This document shows positions 12,001-21,274 of a stretch of 64,000 bases of DNA, in pieces (position 1 is the first letter of the stretch; each line of letters opens with the position of its first letter). This stretch comes from Amphimedon queenslandica (taxonomy: Eukaryota; Porifera; Demospongiae; Haplosclerida; Niphatidae): assembly GCF_000090795.2 (NCBI RefSeq), contig NW_003546333.1, forward strand, positions 132,130 through 196,129, read 5' to 3'. Both the position numbers and the translations under genes were made by a program. Under the pieces are notes generated by a model that was not told the DNA's origin, did no database searches, and was given only the letters and a program-made list of their open reading frames with translations.

Positions 12001-13925
12001 TCCAAAAGACCCTTCAACTTCAATCGTCTTTCTTCAGCTGTCATGGGGCCATGTTCTCCCGCCATCACTATAACAAAAGTCCCATCCTCCTTGGGGTTAT
12101 CCACATTAATAAGTAAGTTAACCACTATCATCAGTCCTTGTCTTGGTGAGGTAGCCCAGTTCCAAGTCTTCTCCCAAATCAACAGAATTATTTGACAAAT
12201 TTATTACTGGCAGACTCATTTTCCTTTCTCCACCTTTACCACTGCTTCCTCAGTAGTCAGTCCGGTGTGGCTGAAAATAGTATGACACTTCAGCAGAATC
12301 TATTGTTAACTGTAGGACAACTCCACTTTTTGCTGGGATCTTCTCACTCTTGAACAACTTCACAGTTGATGCCACCATGCCTCCTGACTCTACAAGCCCT
12401 GCCTCCTTGTCTCCTCTCCTAGCCTTCACATCACTGGGAACAGTCAAAGTACCTAAAGAAAATAAGAGGTAAGTACCAATAATACATGGTTCAGAGGGTT
12501 TGTGTTCAAAGTCAGCATTAATGTACACCAGTTTTAACACTTTCTTCCCATTGCAGGCTACCTCTAGCTTGGCAACTGCTCCAATTCGAAGGGGGTGCTG
12601 ATTATAATCTCTTAATATGACATTCGGTTTCTCTAGAATGTCAAGTAACAGCTTAGCATTTCTTGAGATCCTGTGGTACAAACTGAATGTCACCGCTGTG
12701 GCCGATGAACCAGAATCTATTAACTCCTCCACTGGTTGTCCCGCTATCTCAACATCACAATAATAGAGTGGACTCACAGATCCTGTGACATTATCTATCT
12801 GAACTGCTCTCATTAATTGAGTAAATTCTGCATCGACCCACTGTTGATGAAGATCCTTGTATCTTTTGTCTTCACTCTGCTGATTACCTCCTGAAGTATT
12901 ATTCCTAGTATGAGGCTCCCTTCATCCTGGAGTCTTAGTTGTCTTCTTCATTGGACAGTTACGAATTAAATGCATGGTACTGCCACAACGATGACACTTA
13001 TATCTACTCCCTCCTTAGTTGATGCTGATACTGACTACTAGAATTCGACTCCTGTGGCTTTTTTCTGGGTGTGGTCATATTATTACGCTGACCACCTCAA
13101 GAACAATGTATCTTAGCTAGCTGCTTTGCTTGCTCTTCCATGCTCCTAGCCTGGTACAAAGCATCTGCAAATGTTTCAGCAGACAGTAGTACTTTATCCG
13201 TATTTCAACAGCAGTCCTTGAATAAATAAATCTCGCTTCAGCATCTCACAAGAACTATCATCTATACCCTGTCTACATCCATAACTCTGTTCAAATAATT
13301 TCTAAAATCCTGTGCAAACGTGTCAACAGACTCAATAGTCTGATGCCTTCTCCTCATTAGTTAAACTGACTTGAGTGCTTCTCTATCAGCTGGTGTGAGT
13401 CTCTTCTGAAGTGCTTCTGTAGCATCCTTGTATAATCCTCTGTTACTAGCTGGCAACAGCTCGTACAGCCTCTCAGCTCTCCCAGTCAGTAGTTGCTTGA
13501 ACTGCACTAGTTTGCACCCTCACTCCACTTGCACAGTCAAGCAATTCTCTCCAGTCTAAGAAGCCACAGCGGAAATGCTTCATCATCCTTGGCGTCCTCT
13601 CCACTAGCATTTCACTCAGCTTAATTGCTGACAATTGTGACGATGGTAGAGGTTGAAACATAACAGATGTAGTTTCTCTTTTGTGACTCGACCCACTTCA
13701 GCTTTTAAAGACTGCTAGGATGCGAGCCTCATCCAACTGGGCTTTAAGCTGAGCCTTAAACACTTTCTTAAAGACAAAACTCTGTCTCTCTTACTTCATT
13801 ATTATCACACATGGTTTCTCCCAGGATCACACCCTTTACAAAAATTAATAATGGAAATAATAATTAACACACAATCACAAACTCTCTTTATCACTAACAT
13901 GACAAGGATACTAGGGGTGTTATTA
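9036..13925 (-). mobile_element. Fossil Ty3/gypsy retrotransposon inserted in the BEL/Pao element
   Basis: On the minus strand the parts lie in Ty3 order from right to left: gag with a zinc-knuckle region, aspartic protease, reverse transcriptase (about 11-12 kb, with the YIGD-type active-site block), RNase H and integrase (about 9.5-10.3 kb). Related terminal sequences sit at about 9036-9400 and 13763-13925, sharing AAAGACAAAACT.TGTCTCTC and AAAAATTAATAATGGAAATA. The right copy is shorter, lacking a central AAT-rich part. The element is broken in several places; the divergence and unequal length of its end repeats suggest an old insertion. The flanks on both sides are BEL/Pao gag, which fixes the order of insertion. 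Confidence 0.85.
9172..9240. repeat. (AAT)n microsatellite in the Ty3 end repeat
   Basis: AAT/AAC-type triplet run inside the left end repeat of the Ty3 fossil; absent from the opposite end repeat, so it grew or was lost after insertion. Confidence 0.85.
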
Positions 13926-15661
13926 GCAGAGGTCAAGAGAGCGGACCTCCCTGCCTAACACTAGACACAGTAGTTTTACAACTAAGGGTGTAGGGGATTT
14001 TTCCACTGCTGCCACTTTTACTGCAGGTAGCCAGAGTGGTTGCTGCTTTTGCCAGCAAGAAGACCACAGTCCTGTTCAGTGTACTTAGGTCACTGCAGTT
14101 GATGAAAGGAAACGAATAATTAGAGAGCACGGCAGATGCTTTGTTTGCCTCCGTCCAGGTCACATCAGTGAGCACAGTTCTTTTTGATGAGCTGTGCTAT
14201 GTGTAAAGGGAGACATCACTCTACTGTATGTATGAGGAACTGAAAGCCTAAATCGGGCCAGGGGCCTCCTACTGCTACAGACAGTGTTTCCCCACATTTG
14301 TCAAAGGGGCTTAATTCTGAGACTTCTCAATTTGAATGATCAAAAATGTATGCCACCTTCTATAATAGTTCCAGAGAGTCTACTCTGTTACAAGTGGCAG
14401 ACGTCTTTGCCTTCAATCTCAACGACTGGCAACAGATGTCTTTATATGTCCTATTGGGCAGTGAGAGCCAGTGCTCATATATTACTCGAAGTGCATGCTA
14501 GAGGTTGGGATTGCCATCTCTGGGCACTAAATTAGTTTTTATTATGACCTTTGGTTCTAGAAAGGAGTGTCGTACTGAATGTCATGTTGTAAAATTGGGT
14601 CTTTAGCTTAAGAATAATGCTCATATGGAGCTTAAACTGCTCATAGTTAACCACATTTGTGAGCCTTTGATGTATGAAGTCATAGACATGGATAAGTATC
14701 CTAATCTTAATATATTGGAATTTTCTATTTCATTGGCAGATAAAGCCAGACATCTTGATTAGATCTGAACAGTATTGGTCTCCACTTACAGGTGAGATAA
14801 TAAAGAGTAACAATGAGCCTGTTGCTCTAAACTCATGCTTTAGCTGGATTATATCAGGTTCTGCTGCTGTAAAATAGTCTAGTGCACGGAGTACCACTAT
14901 GGTCACCCATGTTTTAAGGGTTGATAGTGACCATGAAGACATGAGCCAAGAAAGTGGATTCCGTTCATTTTGGGAGCTAGAATAATTAGGAATTTTAGAA
15001 GATGAAAATTTGGTGCTAACTCAATGTAGTGATAATGTGAAGTTTGATAATGTTAGGTATGTTGTTTCCCAGCTTTGGAAAGACTCTTGCTGATAATTAT
15101 CAGCTTTGTTTGTGTCAATTAATTGGTTTGTTTAAGTACCTGAAGAGTTTTTCTGTGTTATTTAAGAGATATGATAGTATTATTAGAGAGCAACTTGCCA
15201 TGGGAATTATTGTCCCTGTTGAGAATGCTCAGTGTGGCTCATATACACTATTTTCCTCATCATTGTGTGTTGAGGCTGGACAAGTCTACTACAAAATTGA
15301 GAATTCCATATGTTGCCTCTGCTAAGACTAGTCGTCCTACAGGACCTTCATTGCATCAAAATGTTTTTGATATTCTTTTGCGATTTATGATGTCGCCTAA
15401 TGCTATTGTGGCTGCCATAGAGAAAGCCTTTCTTATGATTTAGGTGGCAGAAGTAGATCGGGATGTTTTGCATTTTCTATGGTATCAAGATGTTTTTTGT
15501 GAAAGTCCTGAGCTTTAGATTTATAAGTTCACACGTGTGGTGTTAGGTGTAGCCCCAAGCCCGTACCTTCTCAATGCCACCATTGGTCTGCACTTAAGCT
15601 CTTCTGACTCGAGATGTCCAGATGTAATTCGGAAGATTAATTTTTTCATGCATGCAGATAA

Positions 15662-15710
15662 GTTAACGCGTCCATCCATGACCTTAATGAATGCGCGGTG
15701 ACGAGTTAAC
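15662..15710. repeat. Short palindromic dispersed repeat (copy 1)
   Basis: Ends are inverted (GTTAACGCGTC and GACGAGTTAAC) around a core containing ACCTTAATGAATGC. A second copy lies at 63203-63249 in the same orientation. It marks the right edge of the BEL/Pao fossil. Family not identified. Confidence 0.6.
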
Positions 15711-15785
15711 TGGGCGGCACAGTTACCTAGACTACACCTGGCTTGAAGCGTCTCTTGCTATCTGATACAAGAAGAGCACTTAGAA

Positions 15786-16560
15786 ATGAATAGACAGCTT
15801 CTCTCAGATCTAGAGTCTTGCTCAGTCTGCTTGACAACCTCCCAAGTGACGACAGTGATGATTAATTTGATGGAGATTGCAACAGATAGCAGTGATGAAG
15901 AACAAGGTAACCAGGACATGACTACTGCAAATATTATTTGCAGTGGTAAAAATCATACAAACAAACATTTTAATAAATGAAATATCTATCTACAGCTTCT
16001 ACTACTCCAGGTAGTGATGACATAGCTTGCTTTAAAAATACAACAGGTTTTATAACTGCACTAACATTATAGTAATTCAAAATATACAAATGCCATCATT
16101 CTTGTTAAGACAAAACCTTAGTAACCACCAGCTCGATTTGTTAACTTAACTAATAAAAATTACCTAATTACAAACATAAATTTATATTACAGCAAAAATT
16201 TTAGACATGCACTTCAAGCTAGCTGATACATTGTCAATACATTTAGCTGCTTTGTTTCTTCACAAGCCAGTTTCTCCTATAACACTACGTCTTCTGCTGC
16301 TGGAGCTATTACAAGTAAATAAACCAACAGTAGTACTAAGCATTACAATATGATGCTTACAATGATTCTTGTAGCTTACTCCATTACTTCAACAGATGTT
16401 TTATCTACTATTGCTACTGGAAGTAAAAGTAATCAAAAATAATTATTATTATTATATTCTCAATAATGTTACAGTGTATTTACTATAATAAAGCTCAATA
16501 CATGACTCATGCAGCAGTGTCATCCCTTGCTACAATACCATGTACAAGTAAATAAAATAG
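15786..16560 (+). pseudogene. Acidic first exon plus array of phase-1 mini-exons (piggyBac-type N-terminus?)
   Basis: A start (ATGAATAGACAGC, 15786) leads into an Asp/Ser-rich segment (LDNLPSDDSDD in one frame, TDSSDEEQGNQD in another), like the acidic start of piggyBac transposases. It is followed by several short segments bounded by AG and GTAA: about 16250-16313, 16377-16424 (48 bp) and 16493-16546 (54 bp). Each starts CT and ends in A, so the split codon is A|CT (Thr), phase 1 at both ends. Peptides are Thr/Ser-rich, for example TYSITSTDVLSTIATG. The same exon architecture recurs at 36657-36922 in front of a piggyBac transposase. One segment here is not a multiple of three and the acidic exon needs a frame change, so this copy is probably dead. 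The array stops at the inserted MITE at about 16569. Confidence 0.5.
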
Positions 16561-16964
16561 AGTAATTATAAATAAAAAAAATTTCTATTAAATAAGAAAA
16601 AGTAGGGTTGTCAAAAAATAAAAGAAACAAGGGGGTTGAGTTTAACCATAATAATAATATTAATAGTTCAATTAATAACAATAAACTTTAAGTAATAAAA
16701 AAATAATTTATTCATGAAAATAATACAAAAATTTCAAACCCTACTTTGCAGAAAATGATAACGTGGCGAGTCCATGCAATTACAATTTCTAACAAGTATA
16801 CCGTACGGGTGGTAAATTTCGTGGGGGATTAATTTTCGTTAATTTCGTGGTCAAGCTAAAATCGCGAAATTTAACCCCCACTAAATAGTAGTGAAAGGGT
16901 TAAAAATTGAAACCACGTGGCATAATTAATGTCACGTGATCTCAATTTTTAACCCTTTAGTCTT

Positions 16965-18315
16965 ATGACTAATGATATGATGGAGGAGAACCGCGCCGCT
17001 CGCATGACTCTACACAGCTACTTCAAAAGGCTCCCAGATCAAGGAAATTCAGTTCAAACTGAAGCAGAACCTTTAGAAAATGTTTCAAAATCGATTTGTA
17101 AGAAGAAAAGAGGAGAATATATGCGTCTTTCTCCAGAAGAAAAGGCCACCATTGCTAAATACGCTACTTTAAAGAGAAACAGCTGAAAGAGAGTTCTGTC
17201 AAAGACTGGCTAAAGCTTTATCGATTGGAGCTGCAAAGGAAGAGCAAGGCAAAAGTACCAGATCAACAAATGAGCGTCAAGTGTCTTCCTTCAAAAACCC
17301 TTGGGAGGCCTCCTATTCTTGGTTTTAAGCTTGATCATTTGTTACAAGAAAAGATCAAAAGTATGCGTCTTCGGGGAACTCCAATTGGAACTAGTGTTGT
17401 TATCTCAATTGGCACAGCAATTGCAAAGAAGCACAGTTATTCTTGTGAAGCACCAACTCTTAGAAAAGAATGGGCCAAATCTGTTTTTCGTAGGATGTGT
17501 TTTTCAAAGAGACGTAAATCGAAGGTTCAACCACATGATTTTTTAGAATTAAAAGAGAACTTTTTATTTGATATAAAGGGCGTTGTTGAAATGGAGGATA
17601 TACCATCTAGTTTAGTAATAAACTGGGACCAAACTGCAGTACAATTAGTTCCATCTTGCTCTTGGACGATGGAAAAGAAGGGAACTAAGCGTATTGAAGT
17701 GGCTGGTATTGATGACAAACGTCAGATAACTGCTGTATTTGGATGTACTCTGTCTGGAAATTTTTTGCCCATCCAGCTCATATATCAAGGCAAAACTACG
17801 AAATGTCTTCCAAACAATATTGATTTTCCTCGTGATTGGCAAATTAGCTTCACAGATAATCATTGGTCCAATGAAAAAACTATGATCAAATATGTGAAAG
17901 AAATTATCATACCTTATATCTCAGAGGCACGCTTGCAGTTAAAGCTACACAGCAACCATCCAGCATTGGTCTTTTTAAGGGCCAATGTATTGAGTCTATA
18001 TTCCAACTTCTGTGCGACAACAATATTTACTATGTCATGGTCCCACCAAATACAACCGATAAACTACAGCCATTGGATCTCAGTGTAAATAAGCCTGCTA
18101 AAGATTATTTAAAAGCTAAATTTCGAGAATGGTATAGTGACCTTATACTGAAACAACTGGAGAATGGTACAGATGAAAATGTGGATACAAGATTGAGCAT
18201 AATGAAACCCTTGCAAGCCCATTGGGTTATAGAAATGCATAAGTATTTTACCTTAAATCCCCAGATAATTATTAATGGATTTCATAAAGCAGGTATTGCT
18301 ACATTATTTCAATGA
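16965..18315 (+). pseudogene. pogo-like DDE transposase, slightly damaged
   Basis: Cut-and-paste transposase of the DDE_1/pogo kind. The N-terminal part has KKRGEYMRLSPEEKATIAKY. The middle runs from QLKESSVKDWLKLYRLEL through NWDQTAVQLVPSCSWTM (first catalytic Asp at 17627-17629), GTKRIEVAGIDDKRQITAVF, LPIQLIYQGKTTKCLP and NHWSNEKTMIKYVKEIIIPY. The C-terminal part has PPNTTDKLQPLDLSVNKPAK (third acidic residue at 18076-18078). Two faults are visible. A frame change lies near 17165-17190. A short deletion near 17975 fuses PALVF to KGQCIESIFQLL in another frame and removes the expected second catalytic Asp (F-D-x-F-K-G-Q in relatives). This copy should therefore be catalytically dead. Start chosen at the first Met after the stop upstream of 16965; it sits 166 bp inside the left TIR. 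Confidence 0.85.
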
Positions 18316-18402
18316 TTTGTTTCATCGTTCATTGTTTTTCTTTTTCATTCATTCATTCATTTTAGTAATTTGACACTAATAAATAATAATAATAGTTTTT
18401 TG

Positions 18403-19470
18403 TTAAATAAATGGAGTTATTGAATTATTTTCAAAACATGTAATTAAATGTGATCTTAAAGCATGTTGTTTCAATTTATAATCAACAATTGATCCCTTGT
18501 TATTTGAGAATGACATAAAAGTTGCAAAAGCAATGGCAAATAATCCACAATCTAGGACACCTCTTTGTTTCTGAACACTAGGAAGTGATATTTTCATGCT
18601 TCCAGATGCAAATATTTGCTGTATTACTTGGTCAGTGGCATTGTCAGTGTTTGAATACAGGGAATCATACACACAAACTTCACCAGATTCACATCCAATA
18701 CTGCTAATTGTAATCCAATGATTGGTACAAGAGTGTAAAATCTGAATATAGTTATCAGTCCACGCATTAAGAATTTTTGGTTTCTGAGTACTACTGAACC
18801 CTTGAATGCTTGGAAATTGACGACTAAGTAGTTGTTGAGCTGCATTGACGAGGTTGTCGTTGAGTTCCAAACCACCAGATAGTACATCATAATCATATTC
18901 TGTCAATATCCATATATCATTGATCTTTAGCCAAATTGTATCACTTTTTGTTCTTTTTCTCTGTGGACTTGTATCTATACCATTTTCATGAATCGTAATA
19001 GGCATTTCAGGCTCTTGTTCTAATTCCATCTTCTCAGGCTCTACTATAATCTGTTCTGGTTCTGTTACTTCAGAGGCTATACATTCCGACTTAAAGGTAT
19101 AAGGGTACTTCATGCTGCTCAACAGTTTCAATGCTTTTACTAAACCCTCACTATTTCCAGAAAATATGTAAATACAGGGCAGTTCAAGGCCTCCTTGAGG
19201 TAAATCCTTCGAGTAGTGCCTATTCCCAGTTATCTTACACACAATATGTGCTCCACTCTTTCTTAGAAACAACGAACAAACTGAAGATATCCTACGTGGA
19301 ACGTGTCCCACTGTCATTTCATCTTTTATGATGGCCACAGTAAAAGGATCATGCCTGTTTTAAGTACCTCTTCGGCAAGGTAGAATTTCGTTTTGCTGCG
19401 CATCCCAAACATCTTTGTACACATGATATCCACGAACAACAGAAACATGCTCAAAATCCTCCATCATCAT
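18403..19470 (-). CDS. HIRAN-like / C48 (Ulp1-like) cysteine protease encoded by the pogo-like element
   Basis: From the Met at 19470 the frame gives about 355 codons with one in-frame TAA near codon 38, where relatives would have Glu or Gly. Residues about 8-95 look like a HIRAN fold: VVRGYHVYKDVWDAQQ, then NRHDPFTVAIIKDEM, VGHVPRRISS and DLPQGGLELPC. A charged linker (EPEQIIVEPEKMELEQEPEM) follows, then RKRTKSD. The C-terminal third is a C48 peptidase core: His in TNHWITIS (about 249), Asp in VYDSLYS (about 268), Gln in VQKQRG, Cys in LDCGLFAIAFA (about 308), so the His-Asp-Gln-Cys set is complete. Ulp1-type proteases cut SUMO or ubiquitin-like tags; HIRAN domains bind DNA ends in SMARCAD/Rad5-type proteins. 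A role in protecting the transposase or altering host repair is inference. Apart from the one stop the frame is open throughout, stronger preservation than in the transposase. Confidence 0.75.
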
Positions 19471-20317
19471 GCTGCAAGACGTGTAACCACACCCAAATTA
19501 ATTAAATTAATAGTTAACTAAGTGACCACACCTACAAAATTTAGACTTTCTTGCCACGAATAATAAAACACGAAATTTTCAAAATAAGGAAAAAACAGGT
19601 AAACCACGAAAGTTTAGACCCTCGAAATTTACCACCCATACGGTATATTAATGTTTTAAATTTTCGATATTGTACTGAATCACATAATTCAAAGAATGCA
19701 TTAGCCTATCCATAATTTAGATTTTTTTATTGTGATGACAGTAAGTATTCAATCAATACTAGCTGAAAAGTCTTATTTATATTATTTCTCACATTAATTA
19801 ATTTACATCATAGTATTGTAGTAGAGCAATGAATAGGTACAGAGGCATAATTATTATTAAAATTCTATTTACATTGTAGTCTGCCTGTTACCATTTTCAG
19901 CAAAGTAGGGTTTGAAATTTTTGTATTATTTTCATGAATAAATTATTTTTTTATTACTTAAAGTTTATTATTATTAATTGAACTATTAATTATTATTATG
20001 GTTGAACTCAACCCCCTTGTTTCTTTTATTTTTTGACAACACTACTTTTTCTTATTTAATAGAAATTTTTTTTATTTACTTGTTTCCATACCTTTTATTA
20101 AATTTTATTAATGAATAATCTTTTTTATCACGAGTGCATAATGTGGGGTTAAGGAAGGAGTAGGAGTGTGAAACGCCCCCGCTTTAACGATCTTTTCTGT
20201 CTGCCTACCAGAGCTAGCGGATATACTATTTTTAGAATGATTATTATAGTTATTAATCAATAATTAATGACCACGCCCAACACGTTTATCATTCTTCTAC
20301 CTATACTCCTGTATAAA

Positions 20318-20381
20318 ATGCCGCCAAAGAAGAAGCCAAGAAGGGAGAGCTTTAAGAAAAAGGATCAACCAAGCTACGGTA
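20318..20381 (+). CDS. Candidate first exon of a second gene of the P-like element
   Basis: ATG at 20318, about 60 bp inside the left TIR, begins MPPKKKPRRESFKKKDQPSY, a strongly basic, nuclear-localisation-like start. After the codon for Tyr the sequence reads G|GTAAAAAG, a plausible splice donor; without splicing the frame ends four codons later. The gene would run towards the minus-strand transposase and is mostly hidden in the N gap. It might instead be a 25-residue chance frame. The arrangement mirrors the two convergent genes of the pogo-like and Harbinger elements nearby. Confidence 0.35.
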
Positions 20382-20432
20382 AAAAGTTTTCTTGAGTGTG
20401 AAGTAGAAGTAGTGAAGAAGCAGTGCAAAAGT

Positions 20433-21274
20433 NNNNNNNNNNNNNNNNNNNNNNNNNNNNNNNNNNNNNNNNNNNNNNNNNNNNNNNNNNNNNNNNNNNN
20501 NNNNNNNNNNNNNNNNNNNNNNNNNNNNNNNNNNNNNNNNNNNNNNNNNNNNNNNNNNNNNNNNNNNNNNNNNNNNNNNNNNNNNNNNNNNNNNNNNNNN
20601 NNNNNNNNNNNNNNNNNNNNNNNNNNNNNNNNNNNNNNNNNNNNNNNNNNNNNNNNNNNNNNNNNNNNNNNNNNNNNNNNNNNNNNNNNNNNNNNNNNNN
20701 NNNNNNNNNNNNNNNNNNNNNNNNNNNNNNNNNNNNNNNNNNNNNNNNNNNNNNNNNNNNNNNNNNNNNNNNNNNNNNNNNNNNNNNNNNNNNNNNNNNN
20801 NNNNNNNNNNNNNNNNNNNNNNNNNNNNNNNNNNNNNNNNNNNNNNNNNNNNNNNNNNNNNNNNNNNNNNNNNNNNNNNNNNNNNNNNNNNNNNNNNNNN
20901 NNNNNNNNNNNNNNNNNNNNNNNNNNNNNNNNNNNNNNNNNNNNNNNNNNNNNNNNNNNNNNNNNNNNNNNNNNNNNNNNNNNNNNNNNNNNNNNNNNNN
21001 NNNNNNNNNNNNNNNNNNNNNNNNNNNNNNNNNNNNNNNNNNNNNNNNNNNNNNNNNNNNNNNNNNNNNNNNNNNNNNNNNNNNNNNNNNNNNNNNNNNN
21101 NNNNNNNNNNNNNNNNNNNNNNNNNNNNNNNNNNNNNNNNNNNNNNNNNNNNNNNNNNNNNNNNNNNNNNNNNNNNNNNNNNNNNNNNNNNNNNNNNNNN
21201 NNNNNNNNNNNNNNNNNNNNNNNNNNNNNNNNNNNNNNNNNNNNNNNNNNNNNNNNNNNNNNNNNNNNNNNNNN
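20433..21274. other. Assembly gap (842 N)
   Basis: Run of N. The long reading frames across it are artefacts. It hides the C-terminal exon(s) of the P-like transposase and most of any plus-strand second gene. Confidence 0.99.

Larger units (their letters stand above)
8110..15650 (+). mobile_element. Fossil BEL/Pao retrotransposon, interrupted by a Ty3 insertion
   Basis: The plus strand shows BEL/Pao parts in order: gag start and gag core (about 8.1-9.0 kb), then after the inserted Ty3 element, zinc knuckle, aspartic protease region and the first part of the Pao-type reverse transcriptase (about 13.9-15.6 kb). RNase H, integrase and a 3' terminal repeat are not present, so the copy is truncated as well as interrupted. 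It is clearly broken, with many breaks (roughly ten or more), and looks old. Its right edge meets a short palindromic repeat at 15662. Its 5' terminal repeat was not identified. Confidence 0.8.
16799..19645. mobile_element. pogo-like (Tc1/mariner) DNA transposon with two convergent genes, 2847 bp
   Basis: Termini are TACCGTACGGGTGGTAAATT on the left and the complement of TACCGTATGGGTGGTAAATT on the right, one mismatch over the first 23 bp. TA duplications sit at 16797-16798 and 19646-19647. Inside, a DDE_1-type transposase runs left to right (16965-18315), and a HIRAN-like plus C48-protease gene runs right to left (19470-18403). The two stops are 88 bp apart, so both genes fill one transposon between shared TIRs. 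Both copies carry small disabling changes. Insertion is into the older long-TIR MITE. Confidence 0.88.
16569..20078. mobile_element. Non-autonomous element with about 190-bp TIRs, host of the pogo-like insertion
   Basis: Long inverted repeats lie at about 16569-16765 and 19888-20078. The left arm has GTTGTCAAAAAATAAAAGAA and the right arm its complement; both continue through the ACAAGGGGGTTGAG segment to TTTCAAACCCTACTTTGC. Without the pogo-like element inside, it would be about 660 bp and has no coding potential, so it is a MITE. No flanking duplication could be fixed because both ends are AT-rich. The family is not identified. Confidence 0.8.

Noticed and set aside
15662-15710. TTAA-flanked piggyBac terminal repeat at 15664
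   Set aside because: TTAA is present but no matching inverted end with TTAA was found near either mini-exon array.
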